A DNA stretch of 64,000 nt from Caenorhabditis remanei (GCF_010183535.1 NC_071329.1:4092001-4156000), one strand, 5' to 3'; shown: positions 23,998 to 35,680, counted from the stretch's first letter. The notes: generated by a model not told the origin, from the letters alone. Made by a program: numbers and translations.

Positions 23998-25780
23998 ATG
24001 ACCTCGTCTTCCTATGACTGGATCGCGTATGGGCAAGGTTTCGCCTCAGGACTTCTTGCAGTCGTTTCGACCGTAAGTTCTTATTACCTCATATATTTCT
24101 CAATTTTTCTTTTTACAGGGTTACATCGGATATTTGGCGACAAAATATATCCAAAAGAAGAAAAGAGATGTAATGCTTGTCGATTTGGTAAGTTTTCCAA
24201 ATTATTTACAAAATTTTTGCACTAGATCGGATATGTAGATGATCAAAAATACGATCCATTCCATTTCATGGTTCATCAACTCCATTTTCAGCACACGTCG
24301 AATGTTGTGCTCCAAGGAGCTAGAGTGGTCAATAATCCATCGAACATGTACGCCCCCCTGATGATCACGGTTGCTTATGAGCAACGTGGAGTTCTTCGTG
24401 AGGGTAAGGAATAGTGTAGATACGCAGACATACGTCGGATTCTCTAACAAGCTGCATCTTTTTCTGAACGCTTCTGCTCAAAGAAGGACTGAAGTAATGT
24501 TTTTTATTTCAGATACCGTAAATACTGTATTATAACGGCATGCCGTTATATTTTTCAACTGACTCCCAGAGAAATTTTGAGGTTTTAAAAACTCATTAAA
24601 TTTAAACGAAAAACCTTTTTTGAGCATTCTTTTAGTTGATCAAGACGTTATCAATCACGCTGCTTCTAATCAGAAACAATAAAAAACACCGAGATATTCA
24701 TATTCATGAATTCTGAGTTTTGATGGGGTGCCGTTATAATACAGGTGCCGTTATAATACAGTATTTACGCTATATGATACTTCAGAAAATTCTGAGCAAC
24801 TTTCATTATTGGTTAATATAAATATATATATATATATATATATACCAAGGGGACTAATTCCCACAATTATTTCTCAATTCCTCGTTTCCTCGCTCCTTTC
24901 CACAAACTTCTATACAATTCCTACAGAATTGTATATTTTTGCGTGATGAAAGAGTCATAGTTACAACTTCTTTGTCTTGACCCTTTCATCTTTCCGCTCT
25001 TTGATGGTTCACCGTCTGGCTGAATCATCATCTATCTTCTTTTCTATTGTTTGTAAGCTCCGCCTCTATGCTTGGTATAAAAGCCCAGAGGTGAGCATCT
25101 AATTTTATCTTCCAATAAATGATAACTTAACCTCCAGCGGGTTTTTAATTTATATCGCAAAAAGTTGAGAAACTTCGAACGTTTGTTGAAAAAAGCAAGA
25201 AAACAAGGAATTGAGAAATAATTTTGTCCGAGAGGACTACACGGTTGTTTAGTATGTCAACCTAGTAATATATTATTTTTCAGAAATCCAGTGGAAGTTA
25301 GTATACACTGACGGTAAAGTGCGAAAAATTTTTGGGAGAAGTGAAAGGAGATCGCACCATGACAGGAACAATGTATTCAACAATCTCCGGAGACTTGTGT
25401 TTTCTTGGTGTAACTGGAAGTGGCTTTGGAAATAAAATTGGAACGATTCTCGTCGAAGGATACTATGAGAACCAAAGATTCGCAACTCTCACTTGGCCCA
25501 TTCTCCGTGGATTTGCTCCTAACCCAATTTTGGAGTTTCAGTCCCCAGTGAGTTAAAAGTACCAGACTTGTGGATAATAAATTATCCGTATCAAAAATAT
25601 AACCTTATCTAACAAAGAATATCAGTTTATGTCCTAAATTAGTTTCAAGGGTGTAAGACAAAAAGATAGAAAACTCTGAAATGTATATTGTTTCAGTATA
25701 CCAAATACCTCGACATTGAGTCTATGTCAACGAAGTACGAAAGAATCATGTGGAACGGAACGTTGGACAACACTGCTTGA
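23998..25780 (+). CDS. Membrane-anchored protein of unknown function, apparent one-base frameshift
   Basis: I do not recognise the family. Exons 23998-24072, 24119-24187, 24226-24403, 25284-25547 and 25697-25780 have good splice sites. The N-terminus has a hydrophobic stretch (FASGLLAVVSTGYIGYLAT) followed by a basic patch (KKKRD). The rest looks like a soluble domain with strand-like repeats. Exon 4 begins in one frame (EIQWKLVYTDGKVRK), but the similarity to the paralogue at 33057 continues in another (GEVKGDRTMTGTMY…PILRGFAPNPILEFQSP). The switch is at an A5T5 run near 25325-25333, and one base fewer would restore frame. A 25-nt intron would also fix it but is too short. It could be a pseudogene, an allele or a sequencing error. 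Confidence 0.6.
24513..24770. repeat. Palindromic repeat with GTAAATACTGTATTATAAC ends
   Basis: The left GTAAATACTGTATTATAACG is mirrored by TTATAATACAGTATTTAC at the right. It lies in intron 3 of the unknown-function gene. Confidence 0.65.
24865..25245. repeat. Palindromic repeat of the GTCCTCTCGGACA family
   Basis: The arms share AATTATTTCTCAATTCCTCG / AAGGAATTGAGAAATAATTT. The right end is GTCCGAGAGGACTACACGG. Related copies are at about 6090 and 48095. A TA dinucleotide run (24822-24843) precedes it. Confidence 0.55.
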
Positions 25781-25999
25781 ACTGCCCACATTATACTCCA
25801 CTTCGACCCTTACAATATGTTTGTGTTTTACTGTATGGTGACTAATTTAAAAACATTCTTCCAAAGACCATAAGAATAAAACCTTATTAGCTTTCCTACT
25901 CCACAATCTATCAACTCAATAAGATTATCGATTATTCACCGAGTATAAATAAAAATCTGAAAGTTTTCAAGTTATTAGAAAGTAATGGAGAGGAGTCCC

Positions 26000-26330
26000 A
26001 TCGAAAACTTGCCACTTTTGAAGTCAGATTCGTTGCTAGGGTTGCAGTTGTTGATTGATCTAAATTTCCTAAAAACTATCAAAATTATAGCACAAAAATT
26101 CACAATCATTTTGGTTGAAAACAATTGATATTTTTCCAAATGAACAACAAAACGGCACACTTCTAAGAAGGGACAAGTGGGGGGTACATAAATTGTACAA
26201 CAACAAAACAAAACAAAGAACAAACAGCAGAGCTATAAGGGCGCTAGAAATGGTCTACAGAGATACGAAACAAAATAAATTAGCAACTTTAAGAGGCAAT
26301 AGGAAAGATAGAAAACAGGAAACGTGATGT
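26000..26330. repeat. 330-bp block duplicated at 36078-36404
   Basis: It lies 220 bp after the stop of the unknown-function gene. It is near-identical to the block after the paralogous gene at 33057-35627, including AACAAAACGGCACACTTCT and GAGCTATAAGGGCGCTAGAA. Short ORFs on both strands are present in both copies but show no family motif. Confidence 0.75.
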
Positions 26331-26678
26331 TGGGCATATTTGATAGAGTGATTTCCCATTATCTAACAAACAATTAAATTACGATGGCAATCAGTGCCAA
26401 CGTGGCACGTGCTCGAAGTTGCTCATTCCCAATTGAAAACAGGAAATCTCTCAATTCATACTTCATTCCAATCAAAATCATCGGGTTACTGTAGTCTGGC
26501 AGGTGATAACTCGAATTATGTTCTTTAGGCTGCAAACATTTCTCAACTTCACGTTCAATATCCGGAAAAACTTGAGGTTACCTGAACTTTCTGCTTTGTA
26601 GGCGTGTCTTAGAATTCAGATTGAAATTTCGAGTCCGCAAACACCGAATATCATTTTTTGTTCGCACACCGCGAATGG

Positions 26679-26694
26679 CTATCTTATCTTATCT
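26679..26694. promoter_or_regulatory. Tandem GATA-type sites upstream of F-box gene 4
   Basis: CTATCTTATCTTATCT lies 76 bp before the ATG. The surrounding block (from about 26625) matches the upstream blocks of genes 1-3. Confidence 0.55.
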
Positions 26695-26754
26695 AAACCA
26701 TCTCCACCGCAGGCCAGAAATTTACATTCTGGTTGTATTACCCTTCTTCCACAA

Positions 26755-29053
26755 ATGAATTTCCTCTCACGGCTCTCCAAACTCTATAAATTCATCCGAA
26801 TCCGATGCCATCGTTATCCCAGATTCCCACTTCTTAATCTTCCATACGTCGCGATAAAACACGTTATCACAACTATGAGTGTTTCGGAAAGGTAAGTGAA
26901 TGCGCTCTACTGCAATTCTCTTTATGAAGCTTTTTCCAGAATTAAACTTTCATTAACTTCGAAACGAATGGAGGCCTACGTGATTCTTTCAAGACAGTTA
27001 TCCCCATATTGTATTATTCATTTTGACAGCAAGCTATCATATATACTTATGTCACAGGAAGGAATCATGTTATTTTCAGAGAACAAATTTCATAAATATT
27101 GTGATTATGGGAATGAGAAGATGAAGTACTCGGATTACAGTTCATGGTGAGTGTGTGTTTTTTGTCTGGTTTCAAAATGACACCCGGCGGAATTTCATAT
27201 GCAACTCTGGTCTTAACCTTCCACCATTGGTATCTCCGCAGGTTTTGTTGCCATCGAAAAGGTTTAAAGCATACTTGAACACCGTGCCGGAGCGTAACTC
27301 GCTTCAAACTCAATAATATTAGCTGAAAATATACCAAAATGTAGATCTTGACGAGTTCTATTTCCGTGACCTTCTTCGGGCCGGATGACTATTCGTTAAT
27401 GTGTCGCCGGGCTAAAATGGCTTTTCTGGTAATTTTTGCGTTTTTCGGCACTTTTTCCCGGCCCGCGGCACATTAACGAATAACCATCCGGCCCGTATTA
27501 CATCAGTGACATAGAAATTGCCGAGATCTACACTTTGGTATATTTTTCAGCTAATAATATTGAGTTTGACGCGAGTTAAGCGCCGACCCGTTTTGGCCCG
27601 TTTCGGCCCGGCTTGCAAGTATGAAAAATATGAACATTCCAATTACATATCAGGCTCAACAAGAACTCCACCTCTCTCGAGAAGTTTTCAAAGTTAACCC
27701 AGAAAGTTTTGACGTTATTCCCAACTAACTACCTAATTCTCCAGTTTTGTACCGACTGGATGAGCGCAGAAGATCTCGAGGCACTAATCAATATTCCAAT
27801 ATTCCGAGGCTGTAACCAGCTAGAGGTTTTCGGACAGTGGCCTAGAGGAGAACTTTTGGATATGATTATGGAAATGGCGAATTCTAAGGGGGATATAAAA
27901 TTAGGGAGAGTTATGGTGGATTACAGTCATGCAATGGTAAGGATTGGTTTTGAAACGTCTCACAAGGGAAGTCTTTAGAGACGCTGTTTTCAAACGACCT
28001 ATACATTTGGTGCTAGGTATTTCCGACCATGAGGAGTCCATTTCTGCATTCAAAACCTGGGCCCGGGCCGGACATTTCCTCGGCCCGGGATTTCCCAACC
28101 CTGGTGAGCCGAGTTATGAGCTCTCAAATTATAAAATTTTTCATATGCTCAAGCTTTTTTATATGGAATTCCAAATCAGCCGCATATACGCCACTGCACG
28201 GTTTCATTTGTGTTCCCCCAGCGGTTTACCTGTGCTCGTACGTCGCACAAATGTAGATATCTTACGTATACATACTACTTGCCGATTTGGAATTCCATGC
28301 GATAAACGTATCCATATGAAAAGTTTAAGAGCTCATAACTCGGCTCGCAGAGACATTTAGCAGGTTTTGACTGCAGAAATGGACTTCTTGTGGTCAAAAA
28401 TACATATATCCTAATTTATAGGTCGTTTGAAAGTGGCGTCTCCAAAGACTTCCCGTGTCAGCCGACTTTCAAATATTCAGGCGTTTAAATTCCGTAACAT
28501 CGTGTACGACGACTCCCGATGGATACGAATTGAACACCTGTTATCCCTGGAAAACAGTCGATTCGTAACTTTAAGACAATGCAATTTAAATTGCAAAGAT
28601 ATGAATATTCTACTGAAATATTGGATCTCTACTGATCGAAATATGTTTGAAGTGTTGAAAATCGAAGGAAATGAGAGATTTTTTTGTCCAAAAGATGTGT
28701 TCGATGGGATAGCTGTGCTGAGAGCTGTTTTTCACGAGAACCCATATTATTGGATGTAAGTTCGGATTAGTTTGAATATTTTCAAGTGTTTCAGTTTCAG
28801 CACTACCAAATCCGCGGACCCCTCGAAACGGAACATGTTGGCTTGTCAACTCGATGGACGTACAATGCAATGTTTTACGGGACGTCACGACAAGATCAGA
28901 ATAACCACTGGTGTAGAGGACCTGAAAGTTCTGGAAATTTTGAAATTATTAGAAGACAGAAGAGAGGAAAAGGATCAGGAACATGAAAGAACAAGTGAAA
29001 CACTAAACAGTTTTGGAGTCCTTTTCAAAGATGGCATTGCATGGCTCCGATGA
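26755..29053 (+). CDS. F-box B family protein, gene 4, 384 aa
   Basis: Predicted SCF substrate adaptor. Exons 26755-26891, 26940-27146, 27654-27936, 28481-28755 and 28801-29053 splice in frame (1155 nt). The F-box has FPLLNLPYVAIKHVI and SERIKLSLTSKRM. The FBA_2-type block has AFKFRNIVYDDSRWI…HLLSLENSRFVTL and a long C-terminus like gene 1 (HDKIRITTGVEDLKVLEILK). It is more diverged than genes 1-3. Introns 2 and 3 carry palindromic elements (27274-27619 and 27993-28434). It sits between the two unknown-function paralogues, which interleave with the F-box array. Confidence 0.87.
27274..27619. mobile_element. CTTGCAAACCGGGCC-family palindromic MITE
   Basis: 346 bp, TA-flanked, in intron 2 of F-box gene 4. 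It shares CGTAACTCGCTTCAAACTCA and ACCAAAATGTAGATCT with the copies at 13092 and 45913. Confidence 0.75.
27993..28434. repeat. Palindromic element in F-box gene 4 intron 3, with a GGCCCGG insert
   Basis: Outer arms: CAAACGACCTATACATTTGG is mirrored by TTTATAGGTCGTTTG, and CCATTTCTGCA…AAAACCTG by CAGGTTTTGACTGCAGAAAT. Just inside the left arm, 28059-28103 has a GGCCCGG core ending TTTCCCAACCCTG, the terminus of the element at 32469. Confidence 0.65.
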
Positions 29054-30628
29054 ATACTTTTTTATTTATTGAATCACGCTCAAAAAACGTGAAGTCTGTT
29101 TCAGAAAATTCTTTTCATAATTAACTGCACTTTATCATTAGAACTATAAAATTATTTATAGTGAAATCACTCTTTAATAACATATGGTACACAAACATGA
29201 AGTACTTTAAAAAAATTTTTGAACTGCCGAAATTACAAACTTTACACAGAAATCACTTCTGAATCTACCCACCGTCTTCTTAAATCGAGTACTTTATTAT
29301 TGAAACGAATTGGTTGCACTCTGCGGTTCACCAATTATTCTTTTAAAAGAAGCTATGTTTTGAGATTTTCAAAAACTGGGCTTAAAACTTTAGGAACATG
29401 ATCAGATTTTCTGTAAATATTCTTGAATCCCTATAATAAATGTTTTTCCAATGTTTCAGGCCAATCGGACTTATCATTCTTATAAATAAAAGACAAGTGG
29501 TGTTTGTCTGTCTGTCTGAGGCGATGTCCGCAGCGGTTTTGGAAAGAGAAAAGAAACTGAGCCAGCGGGCAAAACCGAACTGGCGCGCTTTGGACAGCAC
29601 CGCCGCCTTAAACCACACAGGTGAACCGCTGGGGAACACATATGGAACCGCGCGGTAGCGTATGTGCGGCTAAAAAGAATGAGGGTTGGACCCTATATGT
29701 GTCAATGTGGATCACCGCGCGGTCGGCCGAAAACGTGGGGAGCATATGGAACGCATATGGATAGCATAATCAGCATTAATTCTACCAATCACATTTGGTT
29801 GATTATTCTGTATGAAACACTAGAAAGGCCTAATTCATTGTTGTGATTGGTATGTAATGTTATCATATTGTTTCACTTTTCTTTTTTCCAACTTGTTCAC
29901 TTCCCATTTCTCGGACTTGTATATTTTTTCCATTTTTCTCGAAGTTCTTTCCTTTTTTAAACAGATAATGGCAATACTTTAAAAAAATTGAAAATCACAC
30001 ACGATTTCCTATAAAAATCTTATGTTAGCTTGGTGGTTATAACACAATCATTGATTCTCAAGCTTTTCTTTGAGCTCTGAAAGAAAATGATACCCGTCGA
30101 AGAAATTCGAAGTCCGGTATTTTGACTTTACTTCGGTATGACAAATTCTTACCTTCTTACCTTTAAATCCACCTGAAAAAATATGATTTCTCATCATACC
30201 GAAGTGAAGAAGAACATCAGACCCGAACTTCTTAACAAAAACTTAAAATTCTAGTTTCTTGAGAAAATAACAATTTTTGTATTGAAAAAATAAGTTTCTG
30301 CAAGTTTGAATAGATTTCTTTTGATTTTTGAAGTTTGCCATTATCTGTTTTGTGCAAAAAGAATGAAGAAAATAGGTGAAAAACTTCGAGAAACGGAGAA
30401 AATGGGCCCAGACTTATAGAAAAAAATGTAGCGTCGATTTACGGTAAACAACACGCCTACGTGTAATTCCGGAGTGTCGTTGCGGCGGCCGGCCGCCACC
30501 CTCAAATATGGACCATATATGGAACGTATATGGGAGCTATATGGGTGCACGCGCTGCCAGTACACAGAAAAGACGACCACACATATACGGCACACGCGCG
30601 ATCCACTTTTCATTTATGGACACATATA

Positions 30629-31870
30629 CAGTGCGTGCAAAAAGGATAGGACACCCCTCTATTTCGGGCCTTCTGAGCAAACGAAGAAAGTTATGAAAAA
30701 TTTGACACTGCCATTCGATTCAGCGTACAAAATAACCCCCGGGTACATATTTCCGTCATCTTACCATTTTTCATAAACATGTACCACAGGAAAGTCACTT
30801 TTCCGGGTGTACAAAAAGGATAGGACACCCTCGAAAATTCGATTTTCAGTTGATTTTTCGGAATTCTTTTTTTACGAAAAATTGTTTTAAAAGATCAAAA
30901 TATACTTTTTATGTCGTTTTCGAGTATTTTCAAATGTTTTCCCTCAATTTCAACTCCGGTAGACACGTTTTGACACTGTTCGAAAATTGACCTCTCAGAA
31001 TACTTACTGTTTCAGAGTTTCAGGACGTGTATCTCGGTGCTCAGATAACGTACATTTCTGAAACTTGTCAGAAATGTTAATCATGTATCTGGTAATAAAC
31101 TATACAAAGATTTCATAGAATAATAGGGATTTTGGAAAGCTCCACTCAAGAATCTAAAACTCATTTTGACCAAAATTCACAATTTCCGAAAAAAAAATTT
31201 TATCCTAGATAGCTGGTCTGCACATGTTTGTAAAGAATTGGTTTATTATTTTGTCAAGTTTTATTTTTTTTTTATTGTAGTTGAAGAATATTCGTTCTGG
31301 ACACATTTTTCGGAAATTGTGAATTTTGGTCAAAATGAGTTTTAGATTCTTGAGTGGAACTTTCCAAAATCCCTATTATTCTATGAAATCTTTGTAAATT
31401 TTATTACCAGATACATGATTAACATTTCTGACAAGTTTCAGAAATGTACGTTATCTGAGCACCGAGATACACGTCCTGAAACTCTGAAACAGTAAGTATT
31501 CTGAGAGGTCAATTTTCGAACAGTGTCAAAACGTGTCTACCGGAGTTGAAAATGAGGGAAAACATTTGAAAATACTCGAAAACGACATAAAAAGTATATT
31601 TTCGTTATTTGAAACATATTTTCGTGAAAAAAGAATTCCGAAAAATCAACTGAAAATCGGATTTTCGAGGGTGTCTTATCCTTTTTGCACACCCGGAAAA
31701 GTGACTTTCCTGTGGTACATGTTTATGAAAAATGGTAAGATGACGGAAATATGTACCCGGGGGTTATTTTGTACGCTGAATCGAATGGCAGTGTCAAATT
31801 TTTCATAACTTTCTTCGTTTGCTCAGAAGGCCCGAAATAGAGGGGTGTCCTATCCTTTTTGCACGCACTG
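30629..31870. mobile_element. 1.24-kb TA-flanked palindromic element, CAGTGCGT family
   Basis: The ends CAGTGCGTGCAAAAAGGATA and its inverse are flanked by TA. Two arms of about 550 bp are near-perfect inverted copies around a centre near 31200-31310. No transposase. It shares its terminus with 13342-14263. Confidence 0.85.
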
Positions 31871-32468
31871 TAGGGCGCTATTCTGGCACCTTCACATATA
31901 GGATTCCCAGCGGTTCACCTGTGCACTCGGCCATGCGGGAATATTTAGAAACGTGTGGCCACGTATATGAGAAGAGAGCAGCCAGCTGAACCGCCGAAGG
32001 CGGGCAGATAGGCTGGTTTGTAATAAGTTTTGATCAAAAAACGAAAATTAAATTTACTTTTGAGTGGTACTGTATGGATACGATGCCCTCAGAGGCAGAG
32101 CATTTTACTGATTTACAGTATTAGTTTGGTTTGTCTCATTTTTTACTCAAAAAAAACGCACAAACTAATTTTTTGTCAACGGAAAGAATCCTCGAATGTT
32201 AACTCAGTGGATACAGAAAAGGGTTAGTTTTACATAACTAATAGTTAGTTCACTTGATCTTCATTCATCAACTCTTTATTTTGGAGAGAGAAACTTGGAG
32301 ACTGTTCAAAAAATAATTTTTATGCGAGTACGTTTACAATAAGTGTAAGCTAGAACACTTCCAAACGCTTTCTGGTGTTTTATTCGGAAAACATTGTTCC
32401 CTTTTTATATAAATATCAGACTGCAAAATTTCGATTCAGCATTCGGTAAACCTATGTAGACTTGGTAG

Positions 32469-32762
32469 CAGGGTTGGGAAATCCCGGGCCGGCCCGGCCT
32501 GTCAGCCCGGCCCGGATTCAAAATTCGTGCATAATTTTTTCACATATTTTTTCGAAATTTTCATTAAAAAATGATCAAAATGCTCTAAAATTCTCGTACA
32601 CTTCAGTTTTTACCGATATTCCAAAACATAGTCGAAAATTCGACTTTTCCGCAAAAAAATTTGAAATTTGTTTAAAAAATTTCAAAATTTTTAAAATAAA
32701 ATTTCAAATTTCTACAGTAGCTGGGCCGACCGGGCCGACCGGCCCGGAATTTCCCAACCCTG
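32469..32762. mobile_element. hAT-like MITE with GGCCCGG ends and perfect 8-bp target duplication
   Basis: It begins CAGGGTTGGGAAATCCCGGG and ends with GGAATTTCCCAACCCTG. The target duplication CTTGGTAG is present at 32461-32468 and 32763-32770. 294 bp, AT-rich centre, non-coding. Confidence 0.88.
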
Positions 32763-33056
32763 CTTGGTAGAACAAAATGGACATCCCAGCATAATGGCCA
32801 GAACAATTTGATCTACATACTGACATGCAGGCTGTCATCTCTCTCCCTAGATCTACCAATATGAATGTACGCCACATTTGATCTACTGACTTGTACGAGC
32901 CTCTACATCATGAAAACAAAGATGTTCCTCGACTACAAGACGGATGAGAATTGATTTTTGTTTTTTGTTAGTTGATTTGTATTTTGTTCTTCAATAGATA
33001 TCCGATAATTATTTTTTATATATTGTTTCAGGGAATCTAGAAGCCCTAGTTGGGAG

Positions 33057-35627
33057 ATGGTGTGGCTTGTGTTTTTAGCAGGTTTTGTTGTTGGATTCTC
33101 ACTCGCATGTATTCCAGTTAGTTTTACAATGCGCTCTAATTGATCATTGATTGATTTTTTACAGATTCTCTGCAAAAAATTGTGGAAGTATGGGCACGGA
33201 GCTGACGATCTCGAGAACAATTTGAGGCATGATGTGAGTTGGTAATCCTGCGTAGAAAAAATTGGAAATTTAATTGGTGCGAAACAAATCGTACAAATCA
33301 ATAGATCGGACAGTCGACGCGTTCCCCTTGGCGCTCACTTCGTCGAAGTTATATGAGTAGCCGACGATTTAGAGGTCATGTCGGCCACCAAATCTCTGCG
33401 GAATTCCTTCCTTAGAAAATTTCTGATTTTTTTGAGTTCGAAGCAATGAAAACCCGCTGAATCCACAATTTTTCATGTGCTCCATCGGAAAACCCGGCAT
33501 TTTTTTCGTCTCTCTCATATTATCACTTCTTACAAAAAAAAATAGGAAGAAAACGGTGAAGATCGGAACCATCACCGCACCAACTCTCTTCCGCGCCCTC
33601 TACCACTGCGCCACCGACGGACAAGGAAAATGAGCCAAGGAGGGAATAGAAAAGAAAGGCGCGCATGGTTTCTCCTTGCTGCTGCACAGTGACCCTTAGA
33701 GACACGAAATAGTCCGTGTACTCGAAAAGAAAGTTTGGTTCCATTAGATATCGGAAAGTTTGGATCTGTGTCGAAAATTCAGAGTGATTCAGTGACTAGA
33801 GTTCCCGAGACCGGAAGCAGATTAAATACCCTCATCACGGAAAATCACAAAATCCGGTTTCCTGAAAGTTCCAAAAGTTTTTCAAAACTGAGCTAGCTAC
33901 AATCGGTTCAAGATTTCGTCGGGGAAAAGGGTTAGAAGAAAGGTTGGAAATGCCGTTTTTGAGTACCTGTCGGTTCACGTCGCCTGACGGTGACGTAACC
34001 TGCTTCTCAACACCACCCTTCTGGGTGTTACAGTGGATCGTAAATTGATCAATTCGAAAACGGACGACACGTTTGGAATCCGATGATATCAAAAAACACG
34101 TCTCTTTCACGTCTTCACTTAAAAAAAACCGCCCGTATCTTTTTATAACGTGGATCAATCTGGAAACGGACGACACGTTTGGAATAATCTATTTCTTCTG
34201 AATCCGATGATATCGAAGAATCTTTTATGTCCCGACATGGATTCGAACCAACTAACTGTAGTCAACGTTGCTTAACTTGCCAGATCGAACACGACGACGC
34301 ACCCACCTGAATTATACGTGCCAAGCAGAGTTGCGCGGAATTCCGACTTCCGACTTCCGTTTTGAAAATTTTACATCCGACTTCCGACTTCCGACTTCCG
34401 TTTTCAAAACTTTACTTCCGACTTCCGACTTCCGTTTTCGGATTTTTACTTCCGACTTCCGTCATTTCATAATTGTGGGATTTCGGAAAAGTACATCTCG
34501 CAGAAATAGAAGGAAAAATGGTCTAAATGGACAGAAAATAGGCTTTTCTTCAGCCAAAAACTAATTTTTCACTGATTTTCGCAAATTTTATGAACTTTTT
34601 CGCAAATTTTATGAACTTTTAATGCGAAAAAAATCTACTTCTGACTTCCGACTTCCGACTTCCGAGTTCCGACTTTCGGGCGTATTTTCACTTCCGACTT
34701 CCGGCTTCCGTTTTCAAAATTTTGCTTCCGACTTCCGACTTCCGGATTAGAAATTTTACTTCCGCCTTCCAACTTCCGACTTCCGGATTACAAATTTTAC
34801 TTCCGACTTCCGACTTCCGTTTTAGAAAAAATCACTTCCGCGCAACTCTGTTTCCCACCTACTAGACATTAACCCCCTGCGCCAACCGACCACGTTTCGA
34901 AAATTTCGCCGCAGTCTTTAGAAACGTGGTAGAAGAAGGAGGAGGGGAGAGGGGGAGAGCCCTGGATTGCAAAAATTTCAACCACGATGGCGCCTGGAAA
35001 ATGAACATTAATTTTCAGTTCTCCTCTCAAATCCAATTGGATCAGGTCTATTTCGCACCCAGAAACTCGAATTTTGGAGAAGACATTGATGTGGAAATTC
35101 GAGTTTCAATTTCATCCGTACTCCAGAATGGTAGGTAGCGTTTAGAAGCAATGACCATGAATAGTCAGAGTTCTTCATTACGAGGACATTTTTCAATATA
35201 CCAATAATTTGCAGGTCATCAATGGGTGTTATCCTTCGAGAAGATTGACAAGCAAGAGAAATTGGTCATTGGAAATTTCGCAACAGTTGCAGCAGGTGTT
35301 GGTGCCTATAGGGCAGCTATTCGTACAGCGTTACCTCATGACTTCCAATCGAGATTCGTTGCTGAGAACCGAGTTGTCGGATTCATCACTCTGGAAGGAG
35401 TTTACTCTGGTCAAGTGTTCTTGAAGAGATCCTGGAAAGTGAAAAAAATCATCCAACAAGGTGCAAACAGATCATTAGACACGGTAAACTTTTCCATTTT
35501 TTCAAATATCATTGTATTATTTTAGGTCAAGAAGATCATTGACACCAGAAAATCTTCCATCGAAAGGAACAGTATCCAATGGAGTGCAGAAAGCGAAGGT
35601 GGACAAATCAATCCTTTCATGACTTGA
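33057..35627 (+). CDS. Membrane-anchored protein of unknown function, paralogue of 23998-25780
   Basis: I do not recognise the family. Supported exons are 33057-33116 (hydrophobic VWLVFLAGFVVGFSLACIP), 33165-33233 (basic, CKKLWKYGHG), about 34925-35130, 35215-35483 and 35526-35627. It shares exon order and alignable stretches with the gene at 23998 (DCKNFNHDGAWKMNINFQFSS against DDQKYDPFHFMVHQLHFQHT; HQWVLSF against IQWKLVY). The 5' edge of exon 3 is uncertain: the phase of exon 2 does not fit the obvious acceptors, so a small exon may be missed in the 1.7-kb intron, which holds a unique 1-kb block and a CTTCCGA-repeat element. A 62-bp tandem repeat follows the stop. Confidence 0.6.
33300..34262. 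other. Unique 1-kb block in a large intron
   Basis: Higher complexity and GC than its surroundings. A direct repeat with ACGGACGACACGTTTGGAAT occurs at about 34047-34093 and 34153-34217. Several 65-115 codon frames run on the minus strand without motifs I recognise. Nothing firmer can be said. Confidence 0.4.
34326..34850. mobile_element. CTTCCGA-repeat element of the CAGAGTTG TIR family
   Basis: The ends are CAGAGTTGCGCGGAATTCCG and the inverse …CTTCCGCGCAACTCTG, with runs of CTTCCGACTTCCGA inside. Flanking 8-mers do not match, unlike the copy at 22037. Confidence 0.75.
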
Positions 35628-35680
35628 AGTTATCAGATATCATCTTATCCACCGATTTAAACCTTTGTGTTTGTCTCGCT

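Larger units (their letters stand above)
29054..33056. other. 4-kb intergenic region, no gene recognised
   Basis: 29.5-30.6 and 31.87-32.02 kb form a GC-richer flank rich in CATATGG and GCGCGG motifs, interrupted by the 1.24-kb palindromic element at 30629. A hAT-like element is at 32469. An acceptor-like TTGTTTCAG at 33023-33031, 25 bp before the next ATG, may be a trans-splice site. Confidence 0.5.

Noticed and set aside
26115..26327. 70-codon plus-strand ORF and an 82-codon minus-strand ORF in the duplicated block
   Set aside because: Preserved in both copies only because the blocks are near-identical; low-complexity peptides with no family motif.
34222..34300. Possible minus-strand tRNA (GGTTCGAATCC T-loop-like box)
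   Set aside because: Only three of five T-stem pairs form and no acceptor or D arm could be found.
34268..34564. Plus-strand ORF with TSDFR repeats
   Set aside because: Translation of the CTTCCGA repeat element.
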